This document shows positions 8,619 to 17,630 of a stretch of 64,000 bases of DNA, in pieces. The DNA is from Microbacterium aurugineum (GTDB lineage: Bacteria; Actinomycetota; Actinomycetes; Actinomycetales; Microbacteriaceae), in NCBI RefSeq assembly GCF_023101205.1, contig NZ_CP078078.1, positions 682,001-746,000 on the forward strand, in the 5' to 3' direction. Position 1 is the first letter of the stretch. Every line of letters starts with the position of its first letter. A program made the position numbers and the translations under genes. Below the pieces are notes generated by a model. The model was given only the letters and a program-made list of their open reading frames with translations. It had not been told where the DNA came from and made no database searches.

Positions 8619-9281
8619 TCAGGTCGCGGGCGGGGGCGCCGCCTGGAGATGGCGGAGGACGGCGAGCACGCGACGATGATCGTCCGCGTCGACGGGGAGG
8701 CCGAGCGCGTCGTAGATTCTGGAGGTGTGCTGCACGACGGCCTTCTCGCTCAACACGAGTTGTGCGGCGATGGCCGCGTTGCTGCGTCCCTGCGCCATCA
8801 ACTCGAGCACTTCGATCTGACGCGGCGTGAGACGCGCGACGGCCGATGCGCCGCGGCTCGCGCGTGCCACCAGCACCGAGACGACCTCGGGATCGAGAGC
8901 GGTGCCACCGGCGGCGACACGACGGAGATCGGCCGTGAACGTGTGGACATCGGCGATCCGTTGTTTGAGCAGGTACCCGAAACCGCCGCCGCCCTCGAGG
9001 AGCTCGGTGGCGTACCGGCGTTGCACGTGCTGGGAGACCACGACCACGCCGAGGTTCGGACGGGCGCGACGTATCCGTACGGCGGCGAGCAGTCCCTCGT
9101 CGGTGTGCGTCGGCGGCATCCGGATGTCGGTGAGGACGAGGTCGGGGCGGTGTCGTTCCACCTCCTGTTCGAGGTGGAACGCGTCGCCGACGGTGGCGAG
9201 CACATCGAACCCGTCGTTCGAGAGGATGTGGGCGATGCCGGTGCGCAGCAGCACTTCGTCCTCGCCGATCACGACGCGCAT
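8619..9281 (-). CDS. LuxR/NarL-family response regulator
   Basis: A 220-residue regulator. The receiver domain covers about residues 1-120, with acidic residues E7/D8, phospho-acceptor Asp52 in LTDIRMPP and Lys106. The GerE-type helix-turn-helix (about 145-205) contains LTPRQIEVLELMAQGRSNAA. It partners the kinase encoded immediately upstream; the two overlap by 13 bases. Its target is unknown. The operon lies 190 bp upstream of the hydrolase/dacB operon on the same strand, so control of those genes is possible but unproven. Confidence 0.93.
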   Translation of the reverse strand: MRVVIGEDEVLLRTGIAHILSNDGFDVLATVGDAFHLEQEVERHRPDLVLTDIRMPPTHTDEGLLAAVRIRRARPNLGVVVVSQHVQRRYATELLEGGGGFGYLLKQRIADVHTFTADLRRVAAGGTALDPEVVSVLVARASRGASAVARLTPRQIEVLELMAQGRSNAAIAAQLVLSEKAVVQHTSRIYDALGLPVDADDHRRVLAVLRHLQAAPPPAT

Positions 9282-11017
9282 GGCAGCTCCACGCGGACGC
9301 GGGTGCCGCGCAACGGCTCCGAGCGGATCGAGATCGTGCCGCTGAGCGCGTCCACCCGGTCGGCGAGGCCGCGCAGGCCCGCTCCTGCGCCGATCCGCGC
9401 GCCGCCGACCCCGTCATCCTCCACGTCGAGCGAGATCCGCCCGTCGCGCTGTGTCAGGGCGATGCGGACCCGGGAGGCTCCGGCGTGCTTGACGGTGTTG
9501 GCCAAGGCCTCCGCGATGATGAAGTACGCGGTGTGGGCGGTGGACGTCGAGATCATCGTCTCGTCGACGTCCGCCTCGAGCGTCGTCGGCACCGACAACC
9601 GGTCCATCAGGTCTTCGGTGGCGGCGAGGAGACCCCGCTCGAGCAGGGCGGCCGGAAGCACGTCGTGGACGAGGCGACGCAGGTCGGCGGCGGCGAGGTC
9701 GATCCCCCGACGCAGCTTCTCGATGTCACCGGTCACGGCGGATCCGCCGGCTGCGTTCGCGATGGTCTGTGCTTCGATGGCGAGGAGGACGAGCTGCATC
9801 TGCAACCCGTCGTGCAGATCGCGCGCGATGCGCGAGCGTTCACGGTCGGCGGCTTCGACGAGGCGGACCCGCGACCGGCTGAGAGCTTGGTTGCTGACGA
9901 GGAGCTGCGCGGTCAGGCGTTCGCGATCGAGGGCGATGGCGAGGACTTCGGCGGCGCGACGCACGGGTCCTGGCTCGGCGATCATCCGGGCGTCGTAGTC
10001 GACCGCCCCGACGACGTCGTCATCCACTCTCACCTGAAGCCATGCGCGGTCGCGGTCGGAGAGCAGCTGGTCCCGGAGCACCTGCTCACCGCGTTCGTCG
10101 ACATACTGTCCTTTCGCGGCATCCCAGTAGGAGACCCGCAGGGTGTCATCCCCGACCGTCGTCGCCAGCGCCTGCGCGACGGCCGGACGGCTCGCTCCTC
10201 GGATCGCAAGCCATTCGCTCAGTGCTTCGAGGGGAGCCGTGCGGGAGAAACCGCCGCGGAGGACCCCGAAGAGGAACGCGATCGGCAGTCCCGCGAGAAG
10301 CACGCACTGCAAGGAGATGACGATGTCGAAGTCGAGTCCCATCGGCAACAGGACGTTCGGGATGAGCGGCAGGCAGATCACCGCGAGAAGTCCGTACGTG
10401 TAGAGAGGGAGCAGGCGTCGCCGATGCGCCGCATCCGCGGACCGCAAGCGCTGGGCGAGCACCACCGCGGTCATGGCCATGGCCGTGACGCCGAGCACGC
10501 TCTGCACGAATGACAGCCGTTCGAACGCCGGGGTGCCGGTCGTGAGCGCACGTGCCGTGTCGAAGACGATGCAGGTCACGTAGCCGAGCACGACCGCGGT
10601 CGCCGAGAGTCGGCCACGGACGCGCCCGGAAGGGAACGCGAGCAGCAGATGGATCGCGACGCCGAGCGGCGTCGTCGCGAAGATAGCGTTGAGCCAGTTC
10701 ATCGAGGGAGGGCCGAGAACGCCGGTGCTCATGAGGAAGATCGAAACGGAACCGACCAGGAGCAGACCACCGATGCCGTTGGTCGGCCGCCGCCACCACG
10801 CGCAGATCCCCGCGCCCGCCCAGATCCACGCGAGTGCGACGAAAGCCAGCACGGCGAACGGCTCGCCACTCTGCTCGGAGCCGACGGCGATCACGATGAT
10901 TCCGAGCAGGGCCGTGAAGACGGCGACGACCATCAGGGCGAGTTCGAGCGACCCCGTGCGGCCGCCCTGCAGGCGTCGCGGTGTGGGGCTGGTGAGGGGC
11001 GAGACGGGGGCAGACAC
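9269..11017 (-). CDS. sensor histidine kinase (HisKA_3 type) with multi-helix membrane domain
   Basis: From GTG 11017 the protein has 582 residues. Seven to eight membrane helices lie between about residues 24 and 253, then a GAF-like region, then the HisKA_3 dimerisation box RIARDLHDG (phospho-acceptor His402) and a C-terminal HATPase with DDGVGG and GLRGLADRV. It should phosphorylate the response regulator at 8619. The start is uncertain. GTG 11017 gives a Pro/Ser-rich tail before the first helix but has only a weak Shine-Dalgarno. A TTG at 11122, 6 nt after a CATCAT box, would be a leaderless alternative adding 35 residues. It is divergent from arfB. Confidence 0.88.
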   Translation of the reverse strand: MSAPVSPLTSPTPRRLQGGRTGSLELALMVVAVFTALLGIIVIAVGSEQSGEPFAVLAFVALAWIWAGAGICAWWRRPTNGIGGLLLVGSVSIFLMSTGVLGPPSMNWLNAIFATTPLGVAIHLLLAFPSGRVRGRLSATAVVLGYVTCIVFDTARALTTGTPAFERLSFVQSVLGVTAMAMTAVVLAQRLRSADAAHRRRLLPLYTYGLLAVICLPLIPNVLLPMGLDFDIVISLQCVLLAGLPIAFLFGVLRGGFSRTAPLEALSEWLAIRGASRPAVAQALATTVGDDTLRVSYWDAAKGQYVDERGEQVLRDQLLSDRDRAWLQVRVDDDVVGAVDYDARMIAEPGPVRRAAEVLAIALDRERLTAQLLVSNQALSRSRVRLVEAADRERSRIARDLHDGLQMQLVLLAIEAQTIANAAGGSAVTGDIEKLRRGIDLAAADLRRLVHDVLPAALLERGLLAATEDLMDRLSVPTTLEADVDETMISTSTAHTAYFIIAEALANTVKHAGASRVRIALTQRDGRISLDVEDDGVGGARIGAGAGLRGLADRVDALSGTISIRSEPLRGTRVRVELPCAS

Positions 11018-11139
11018 GAAGGGTCTCTCGGTGAGCAGGACGGGTCGGTGTGCTTCCACACTGGCGGACGGGGGTGCCGCAGAGCAACCGGACAGCGGTC
11101 GTCGTCGAGTGCGGCCTCGCAAGGGCCGATGATGGAGGT

Positions 11140-11580
11140 ATGCCTTCTGCCCATCGCCCCGGTCTGCGGGTCTCGTCGGGCCTCACCATCCCCGAGTCCG
11201 AGCTGTCGTGGCGCTTCTCGCGGTCGTCGGGACCCGGTGGGCAGGGTGTCAACACCGCGGATTCGCGGGCGGAGCTCGTCTGGGATGCGGCGAACTCGGC
11301 GGTGCTCTCCCCGCATCAGCGGAATCGGCTGCTCGACCGGCTCAGCGGGCGTCTGGTCGACGGGGTGCTCACGATCGCGGCATCCGAGCACCGTGCACAG
11401 CTGCGCAATCGAGACGCCGCGCGGGATCGGCTCGTCGCGCTGGTGGCCGAGGCGCTGCGCCCGCCGGCTCCTCCGCGTCGCCCGACCGCACCCACTCGCG
11501 GTTCGAAGGAGCGTCGGCTGAAGGCGAAGCAGCGCCGCACCGAGACCAAGAACCTGCGTCGACCGCCTCGCGACTCCTGA
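11140..11580 (+). CDS. arfB: alternative ribosome-rescue factor ArfB
   Basis: A 146-residue class-I release-factor-like peptidyl-tRNA hydrolase that frees ribosomes stalled without a stop codon. It has the catalytic GGQ motif in RSSGPGGQGVN near residue 32. A long basic C-terminal tail, rich in Arg/Lys (KERRLKAKQRRTETKN), should enter the empty mRNA channel. Length matches ArfB (about 140 residues), so this is not a full release factor. A GGAGG lies only one base before ATG 11140, too close to act as a Shine-Dalgarno. A GATGAT -10 box 6 nt upstream suggests leaderless translation. Confidence 0.92.
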   Translation: MPSAHRPGLRVSSGLTIPESELSWRFSRSSGPGGQGVNTADSRAELVWDAANSAVLSPHQRNRLLDRLSGRLVDGVLTIAASEHRAQLRNRDAARDRLVALVAEALRPPAPPRRPTAPTRGSKERRLKAKQRRTETKNLRRPPRDS

Positions 11581-11613
11581 GCGCGGAGCGACCTGCACGG
11601 TTCCTTTCCGCGC

Positions 11614-11668
11614 TCCCGTCGCACTTTCGCCCGCAAACGGCCCGATAGCCGTCGAAAGCGCGACGGGA
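11614..11668. terminator. long inverted repeat between convergent genes
   Basis: TCCCGTCGC (11614-11622) pairs with GCGACGGGA (11660-11668). After an A/C mismatch, CTTTCG (11624-11629) pairs with CGAAAG (11653-11658), and an inner ACGG (11637-11640) pairs with CCGT (11649-11652). It lies between arfB (ending 11580) and the convergent gene ending at 11679, so it probably terminates transcription from both sides. There is no U tract. Confidence 0.6.
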
Positions 11669-11678
11669 ACGCCTGTGC

Positions 11679-12155
11679 TCACTTCCTGGTCATCGTCGAG
11701 GGGTAGCCGCCGCCACCGGGATAGACCCACTCGCCGGCCATGACCCGGTCGTCCTCCGTGAACGTCCCGCGGAAGTACGCCGGACTGCCCTTGACCCCGC
11801 CCCAGATCGTGAGCGTGTCACCCTCGAGCTCGTACACATAGTCGAGGGTGTTGCCGAGCGAGTCGTAGAAGCGGGAGACGACGTCCTCGCCGACGGGTTC
11901 GCCGAACGGGTGCAGGTTGCCGATCACCTCGAATCCGGTGATCCGCTGGCCGAACTGCTCGAGGTCGACGTGCTGGAGGAGGAAGTACCCGCCGGGCATC
12001 CACTCGTAGCGCACGGTGCCGGGGGCCCCACCGTCGACCACCCACTCGCCGACGAGCCGGTCGAGGGCGCGCAGCCGGGGATCGGGCTGGGGTTGCTCGC
12101 CCATGACCTCATCGTCGCCGAGCTGTGTGCTGTCGGTCTGCGTCTGGTCCGTCAT
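11679..12155 (-). CDS. uncharacterised small protein, DUF1579-like
   Basis: A 158-residue soluble protein. The segment starting LDRLVGEWVVDG and the later YEWMPGGYFLLQHVD, with alternating beta strands and many Gly/Trp/Tyr, resemble the lipocalin-like barrel of DUF1579/heme-binding-like families; this is a pattern match only. No signal peptide is visible, and the first 25 residues are Gln/Asp/Thr-rich and probably disordered. ATG 12155 has a clear AGGAG about 7 nt upstream. It is divergent from the DUF998 gene at 12334. Confidence 0.65.
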   Translation of the reverse strand: MTDQTQTDSTQLGDDEVMGEQPQPDPRLRALDRLVGEWVVDGGAPGTVRYEWMPGGYFLLQHVDLEQFGQRITGFEVIGNLHPFGEPVGEDVVSRFYDSLGNTLDYVYELEGDTLTIWGGVKGSPAYFRGTFTEDDRVMAGEWVYPGGGGYPSTMTRK

Positions 12156-12333
12156 GATTCTCTCCTGTTCGAAATCGGCCCGGCGGATGCCGCGCTCACA
12201 GACACGACGGAGCCGACTTCGGAATCTCGACACGGCGATGGGCGAGAAGTCCTCGGCGAGGATGTCGAGATCTGCGGGTCGGCACCGTGGTGTCTTCAGA
12301 TGCGCCGCCCGGGGCATCGGAGAGGAAACCACC

Positions 12334-12987
12334 ATGACCACCCATTCCGCGCCCGCTCCGGAGCAGGTCCGCCCGCCGCGAAAGGCGTCGACGCGACGGC
12401 TGCTGCTGTTCGCTGCTGTCGCCGGTCCTGTGTTCTATGCGTCGTCGATCATCCAGGGGATCGCCAGGGAGGGCTTCGACATCCGCATCCATCCCCTGAG
12501 CCAACTCGCGACGGGCTCCGTCGGCTGGGTGCAGATGCTCACCTTCGCCGTCGCCGGCCTCGGCGGGATCGCGCTCGCCATCGCCTACCGGCGGGTGCGG
12601 ACCGAGGGCATCGGACGACGCCTGGTACCGATCTTCGTCGGGATCTTCGGCGCGGCGTTCCTCCTCGCCGGGCTCTTCCCGATGGATCCGCAGAACGGAT
12701 TCCCGGTCGGCGCCCCGGAGGGCGTCGTCGCGATGTCGTGGCATTCGATCGTGCACACCTCCGCCGCAGCGCTGTCGTTCCTCGCGCTCGCGGGTGCCGC
12801 CATCACACTCCTGATCCGCGAGATCCGCGCGCGTCATGGGGCGGCGGCGGTCGGTCACGGGGTGGTCGCCGTCGTGCTCCTGCTGCCGATGTCGCCCACC
12901 GAGTCCAGCATCCAGATCGCGATCACCGGTGCTGTGGCCTTCGGATGGGTGAGTGTGATGGCGCTTCGCGTGCGGCGGTCGGCATGA
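12334..12987 (+). CDS. DUF998 family integral membrane protein
   Basis: A 217-residue membrane protein with about six helices after a basic, Pro-rich N-terminus of about 22 residues. The first helix, the HPLSQLATG segment after it and the spacing of the remaining helices fit the DUF998 family, whose function is unknown. ATG 12334 has AGAGGA about 8 nt upstream. It lies 62 bp before the DGPF/ECF42 pair and may be co-transcribed with it. Confidence 0.78.
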   Translation: MTTHSAPAPEQVRPPRKASTRRLLLFAAVAGPVFYASSIIQGIAREGFDIRIHPLSQLATGSVGWVQMLTFAVAGLGGIALAIAYRRVRTEGIGRRLVPIFVGIFGAAFLLAGLFPMDPQNGFPVGAPEGVVAMSWHSIVHTSAAALSFLALAGAAITLLIREIRARHGAAAVGHGVVAVVLLLPMSPTESSIQIAITGAVAFGWVSVMALRVRRSA

Positions 12988-13049
12988 CCCGTACGGTGGG
13001 AGAGACGTATCGGACATCATCGGATGACATGAGACCCCGGAGGAGAACA

Positions 13050-13418
13050 GTGAAGTTCCTGCTGCTGAGCTATACACCCGCCGACGCCTGGGACGCAGAG
13101 ACGGCGGATACCCCGAGCCAGGAGGCGCTGGATGCCTTCGCGGCCTATCAGCGTTTCGAGGAGTCGCTGCGCGCTTCGGGCGAGTTCGTCCTCAGCGAGG
13201 GGCTGGGGCATCCCGCCGTGACCACCACCGTGCGTCCGACCGGATCGGGTGCGGTCGCGACCGACGGTCCGTTCGCCGAGCTGAAGGAGGTGCTCGCGAG
13301 CTTCGCCGTGATCGAGTGCACGGGCATCGAGCGGGCGCGGGAGATCGTCGCGGAGATGGTGTCGGTCCTCGGGGAGCCGATGGAGATCCGCCCGATCATG
13401 GGTGACGACTTCGCGTGA
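13050..13418 (+). CDS. YCII-related DGPF-domain protein, ECF42 partner
   Basis: A 122-residue protein of the YCII/DGPF family. The defining motif DGPF lies at residues 72-75 in ATDGPFAELKEV. YCII proteins form small alpha/beta barrels of unclear biochemistry. DGPF proteins are typically encoded beside ECF42 sigma factors, exactly as here. GTG 13050 has AGGAG 4 nt upstream. Its stop overlaps the start of the sigma factor (GTGA at 13415-13418), so the two are translationally coupled. Confidence 0.88.
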   Translation: MKFLLLSYTPADAWDAETADTPSQEALDAFAAYQRFEESLRASGEFVLSEGLGHPAVTTTVRPTGSGAVATDGPFAELKEVLASFAVIECTGIERAREIVAEMVSVLGEPMEIRPIMGDDFA

Positions 13419-14662
13419 CGTCACCGACCGTCCGTCGGCGGATCGAGGAGATCCTTCGACAGGAGGCGCCGCAGGTCCTCGGTGCCCTGGTCCGTCGGTT
13501 CGGACGTTTCGATCTGGCGGAGGATGCGACGCAGGAGGCGCTGCTGGCAGCGCACGGGACGTGGCAGGCCGAGGCCATCCCCGCGGAACCGCGGGGTTGG
13601 CTGATCCGGGTGGGCTACCGCAAGCTGATCGATCTCCTGCGCGCGGAGGACGCGGATCGGCGTCGCGAGTACGAGTGGCTGGCGTCCGATCCCCGTCGCC
13701 GTGACGTCGCCGGAGCGTTCGTCACGCCCGTCGCGCGAGACGACAGCCTTGAGCTGCTGGTGCTGTGCTGCCATCCCGCGCTGACCGGGTCGTCGCAGAT
13801 CGCGCTCACCCTGCGCGCGGTCGGCGGCTTGACGACCGCAGAGATCGCACACGCCTACGGAGTACCGGAAGCGACCATGGCCACCCGGATCAGCCGGGCG
13901 AAGCAGACACTGCGCAGGGCGGGTGCGCGCTTCGAGCTCGCCGGTGTCGATGACCTCGATGCCCGTCTCACCGCGGTCGAGCGCGTCCTCTATCTCATCT
14001 TCAACGAGGGGTACACGGCGACGGCGGGCCCCTCGCTCGTCCGCGTCGATCTGACGAGCGAGGCGATCCGTCTCGCTCGCATGCTCGTGGCCGCACGCGA
14101 CGACGATCCGGAGGCGCAGGGGCTCCTCGCCTTCATGCTCCTGACCGAGGCGCGAAGGGAGGCCCGCGAGATCGACGACGTCCTGGTCGTGCTCGACGAT
14201 CAGGATCGGGCGTCCTGGGATCGCACGCTCATCGAGGAGGGGTCGCGGCTGATCGAGGCCGCGTGGGAGCGGGGCCAGGTCGGTCCGTTCCAGCTCCAAG
14301 CGGCGATCAGTGCGGTGCACGTGAACGCCGCGACCGCGGCCGACACGGACTGGCCGCAGATCGCCGCGCTCTACCTCTGGCTCGAACGGCTCGAACCGAC
14401 CGGCGTCGTCCGGCTCAGTCGTGTGGTCGCCGTCTCCCGTGCCTTCGGCGCGCGGCGGGGGCTGGCCCTGCTCGACGAGCTCGACCGGAAGCACGCGCTG
14501 TCCTCCGATCCGCTGACGGCCAGCAGGGCGCGGATCGTGCGTGCGCACCTGCTCGATGAGGTCGGCGAGCATTCGGCGGCGCGGGCCGGCTTCGCGGAGG
14601 CCGCCGCGAGTTCCGCCAATGAGGTCGAGAAGCGCTACCTCGAGGAGCGCGCCCGGGGGTGA
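13415..14662 (+). CDS. ECF42-type RNA polymerase sigma factor with C-terminal extension
   Basis: A 415-residue sigma-70 family protein. Region 2 (about residues 10-85) contains FDLAEDATQEALLAAH. Region 4 (about 110-165) has the helix-turn-helix TAEIAHAYGVPEATMATRIS. A conserved extension of about 240 residues follows (about 170-415), starting LTAVERVLYLIFNEGY. This is far longer than ordinary ECF factors of about 180-200 residues and is the hallmark of ECF42, where the extension replaces a classical anti-sigma factor. No anti-sigma gene is adjacent. It overlaps the upstream DGPF gene by four bases. Confidence 0.9.
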   Translation: MTSPTVRRRIEEILRQEAPQVLGALVRRFGRFDLAEDATQEALLAAHGTWQAEAIPAEPRGWLIRVGYRKLIDLLRAEDADRRREYEWLASDPRRRDVAGAFVTPVARDDSLELLVLCCHPALTGSSQIALTLRAVGGLTTAEIAHAYGVPEATMATRISRAKQTLRRAGARFELAGVDDLDARLTAVERVLYLIFNEGYTATAGPSLVRVDLTSEAIRLARMLVAARDDDPEAQGLLAFMLLTEARREAREIDDVLVVLDDQDRASWDRTLIEEGSRLIEAAWERGQVGPFQLQAAISAVHVNAATAADTDWPQIAALYLWLERLEPTGVVRLSRVVAVSRAFGARRGLALLDELDRKHALSSDPLTASRARIVRAHLLDEVGEHSAARAGFAEAAASSANEVEKRYLEERARG

Positions 14663-14677
14663 CCGCCCCTCTGCCGG

Positions 14678-15496
14678 TCAGCCGGCTGCAGAGCCGCCGG
14701 GGCGCGGGAGCTCCCGCAACCGGCCGACTGCCGCGAGCAACTCCTCGGCGGAGGTGCCCAGATTCCCGAGAGCGGCAGCTGCGGCCGCGCTGAACCCGCC
14801 GGTGTCGATCGGAAGGCGGGCCACGTTCGGGACGAGACCCTTCTCGTTCGTGACCCAGGTGCCGGCGGCAGCATGCCACCCGTGCGCGGTGAGCATGGTC
14901 GTCGTGGTGCCGCACAGCGACACGTAGGCGACATCGCCGGCCTTCGCGCCCTTCACCGCGGCATTCAGCAGGAAATCGACCTGCCAGAGGTTCGCGAGGA
15001 ACGCCTCCCGCAGCGCGTCGGGGTACGGGGTCACCCCGCGCGCGAGAGTGACCAGCAGCCCGTCCGGATCACGCAGCGGCACGCTCGTCGCGACCTCGCC
15101 CGCGTAGGCGACGTCGAGGAAGCCGAGCGGGTGCCCGGGCTGGGGGTGGAAGGCGAACCGGCCTCGGGCGGCGCGGGCGCACTGCTCCGTCACCCGCTCC
15201 ACGTCTCGGAGGATGAGGTCCACGGGCACGCCGTCCACGATCAGCCAGGCGCCGCCGTCGACCCAGGGGCCCCATCCGCCTCGCTCGGCGACCTCGACGT
15301 GTTCGCCCGTCCAGCCGCTCGCGACGCGGGCGATACCGGCGCGGTCGACGTCCGCATCCACGTACAGTCCCAGGTCGATGTCGGAGTCCGGGCGATGGGT
15401 CCCGCGGGCGCGGCTCCCGCCCAGCGCGACCGCGCGCACGCCGGGGACGCGGCCCAGGTCGTCGGCCATGGAGCGGAGGCGGCCTTCATCGAGCAC
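14678..15496 (-). CDS. nucleotidyltransferase-domain protein
   Basis: A 272-residue protein with a minimal nucleotidyltransferase motif near its N-terminus: GGSRARG (26-32) followed by DSDIDLG (37-43), giving the paired catalytic Asp residues. The C-terminal half is helical and could bind the acceptor substrate, as in aminoglycoside-nucleotidyltransferase-like proteins. The substrate is unknown. I chose GTG 15496 because GAAGGA lies about 8 nt upstream, 4 bp after the stop of the upstream lysyltransferase gene on the same strand. The two probably share an mRNA. Confidence 0.75.
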   Translation of the reverse strand: MLDEGRLRSMADDLGRVPGVRAVALGGSRARGTHRPDSDIDLGLYVDADVDRAGIARVASGWTGEHVEVAERGGWGPWVDGGAWLIVDGVPVDLILRDVERVTEQCARAARGRFAFHPQPGHPLGFLDVAYAGEVATSVPLRDPDGLLVTLARGVTPYPDALREAFLANLWQVDFLLNAAVKGAKAGDVAYVSLCGTTTTMLTAHGWHAAAGTWVTNEKGLVPNVARLPIDTGGFSAAAAAALGNLGTSAEELLAAVGRLRELPRPGGSAAG

Positions 15497-15500
15497 GGGC

Positions 15501-17579
15501 TCAGTCCTTCCCGCCGCCGCGGACGAGTTCGAGCCCCGCGCCGGCGAACTGCCGCAGAGTCGCATCCGGCAGGAACGCCCTGGTGAGGGCACCGCCGATG
15601 CGGGTGAGGTCGCTCTCGTCGCGGAAGAGCAGGTACATGGTCTCGTAGCGGGGATGGAACTTCTGCTTGAACCGGTGCAGCGAACCGAAGCCGTACACCG
15701 GTTCCAGGGCCTCAGCGAGGCGGTCGCTCAGCGCGGCGATCACACCGGCATCCGGGGGATAGTCGTGGGCGAGGGGCGCTCCGGAGAGTGACATGATCTG
15801 TGCGCCCTCGTCGGAGAACTGCCGGGCGGAGGAGCCGATCAGGAACTCCATCACCGGGCCGAACCCGCCCTCGCGGCGGCGCATGAGGTCGAGGGTCCAG
15901 CCCCGTACTTCGCCGTCGTCGCCGTACACGGGCAGCCAGGAGAGGAAGCCGTCGACGTCGCCGTTCGGGGCGAGCGCGAGGGCGAGCCGCACTTCGGGAT
16001 CCTCGGCCTCGTCGAGCGTGCCGAGGGTGAAGCGCATCTCGGGCAGATCCTTGTCGCCGACCCATGCCTCCGAGATCGCCCGCAGCTGCTGCTGCACCCC
16101 CCACGGTTCCGCCTTGAAGTGGGTCATCCGGAAGGTCATGTCCTCGCGCCCGGCCTTGTTGAGCGAGGTGCGCACGGAGTTCCACCGTTTTCCCGTGAAC
16201 TCGAGTCCCGGCAGATCGACGATCGTGTCGTCCGCGACGACGATGCTCCGCCAGGTCGAGGGGACCGCGGCGCGGGTGGCCTCGTCCGCGCTGAAGAAGC
16301 ACGGGACGAGACCGGCGAGCTCCGCCGTGCGGATGAACTCCTGCACCGCCTCGGCACGGGCATGCGCCGGGCCGATCGGGTCGGCGAGCGCGAGCGCGAC
16401 GCCGTTGCGCCTTTGGTACGCCACGATGCCGCCGGGCACACGCGCGTAGCTGTTGCCGTCCCAGGTCGTCATCCACGAGAGGGTGCCGCCGCCGTGCGTG
16501 CGCAGTTCGTGCTTCATGTCGTCCGCGGTGGGGGAGGGCTGCATGCCGAGCTTCGACTTCCGACGGGCATGGAACGCGCGGCGTACCCAGATCAGGTACA
16601 CGAGCATGATCAGCCAGAGGAAGCCGTTCGCGAGGGCGAGCTCGGTCTCGCCGTCCCAGCGGACGTCGACCTGGGCCTGGCTGAAGACGGTGATCAGCGT
16701 CAGCACGAGCGCGGCCGTGACGATGTTGAGGATCCCGAGCAGGAGGGCGAGCACCCAGGTCCAGCGTCGTCCGCGACGCAGCCCGTTCACGAGCACCAGG
16801 ATCACGACCAGGTCGATGGCGAGGTCGATGAAGCCGCCCGAGGCGGGCTCGGTCGGACCGAACGGACCGTCGGTCGGCAGGAGGGTGGTGATGATCTCGA
16901 CCGCACCGAGCACGAGGATCGCCATCACCGCGATCAGCCTCTGCTCGCGGACGGTCGTGTGACGCACGCGCAGGGTGCGATCCACCACGAGGATCAGCAG
17001 CACGGCGAGCAGATGCTCGAGGTCGGCGAGCTTGCCCCAGAACAGCATCGCGATGAAGACGAAGCCGAGCAGGATGAGCCACCCGCGCACCCGCCACGGT
17101 GGCCGGAACAGGCCCACCGCCGCAGCGATGCAGGCCATGGTGCCTCCGGAGGCCCCGACATCGAGCGCCTGTGCCTGCGTGGTCGCCCACGCCCACGGGA
17201 ACGAGGAGAGCACGAGGAGCACCAGGGCGGTGGCGAAGATCGCGAACAGCTGGCCGACCGCGTAGTACGCGATGGCGACGCGCGTTCCGCGCCGGAACTC
17301 CAGGTAGGCCATGCCCCAGAACCCGGCGATCGTGAACACGTAGACCCACGGCTGGTTCACGAAGAACGTGCCCGTCAGCGGCGTCCACCACTTCCCCTCG
17401 GCGAGATTGGGCAATCCGTAGGCGACGGTAGGGAACAGGTCGCTGTCCTCGAACGGTGTCCACAGGCCGCGCCAGATGACCCCGACGGCGAGGATCAGCA
17501 CCACCATCGTCAGCGTCGCGGGGATCCGCCGCGCGAACGCCGGCAGCGGGTGCAGCGAGGGGGAGCGCTCCTCAGTCAT
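15501..17579 (-). CDS. rhomboid-like/DUF2156 phosphatidylglycerol lysyltransferase-type protein
   Basis: A 692-residue membrane protein. The N-terminal half (about residues 20-335) has around ten helices. Within it, GASGG (142-146, Ser144) and a downstream helix with His189 in LEHLLAVLLILVVD resemble the Ser/His dyad of rhomboid intramembrane proteases. The C-terminal part (about 345-692) is a DUF2156 aminoacyl-transferase domain like that of MprF/LPG synthase, which moves lysine or alanine from aminoacyl-tRNA to phosphatidylglycerol. The usual MprF flippase domain is absent. ATG 17579 follows TACGCT by 6 nt, so it is probably leaderless. Whether the rhomboid part is a protease or only a scaffold is not known. 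Confidence 0.82.
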   Translation of the reverse strand: MTEERSPSLHPLPAFARRIPATLTMVVLILAVGVIWRGLWTPFEDSDLFPTVAYGLPNLAEGKWWTPLTGTFFVNQPWVYVFTIAGFWGMAYLEFRRGTRVAIAYYAVGQLFAIFATALVLLVLSSFPWAWATTQAQALDVGASGGTMACIAAAVGLFRPPWRVRGWLILLGFVFIAMLFWGKLADLEHLLAVLLILVVDRTLRVRHTTVREQRLIAVMAILVLGAVEIITTLLPTDGPFGPTEPASGGFIDLAIDLVVILVLVNGLRRGRRWTWVLALLLGILNIVTAALVLTLITVFSQAQVDVRWDGETELALANGFLWLIMLVYLIWVRRAFHARRKSKLGMQPSPTADDMKHELRTHGGGTLSWMTTWDGNSYARVPGGIVAYQRRNGVALALADPIGPAHARAEAVQEFIRTAELAGLVPCFFSADEATRAAVPSTWRSIVVADDTIVDLPGLEFTGKRWNSVRTSLNKAGREDMTFRMTHFKAEPWGVQQQLRAISEAWVGDKDLPEMRFTLGTLDEAEDPEVRLALALAPNGDVDGFLSWLPVYGDDGEVRGWTLDLMRRREGGFGPVMEFLIGSSARQFSDEGAQIMSLSGAPLAHDYPPDAGVIAALSDRLAEALEPVYGFGSLHRFKQKFHPRYETMYLLFRDESDLTRIGGALTRAFLPDATLRQFAGAGLELVRGGGKD

Positions 17580-17630
17580 GCGATCAGCGTAGCGACGGCT
17601 CCGGTGATGCGGGGAGATACGGGGGCGGGA

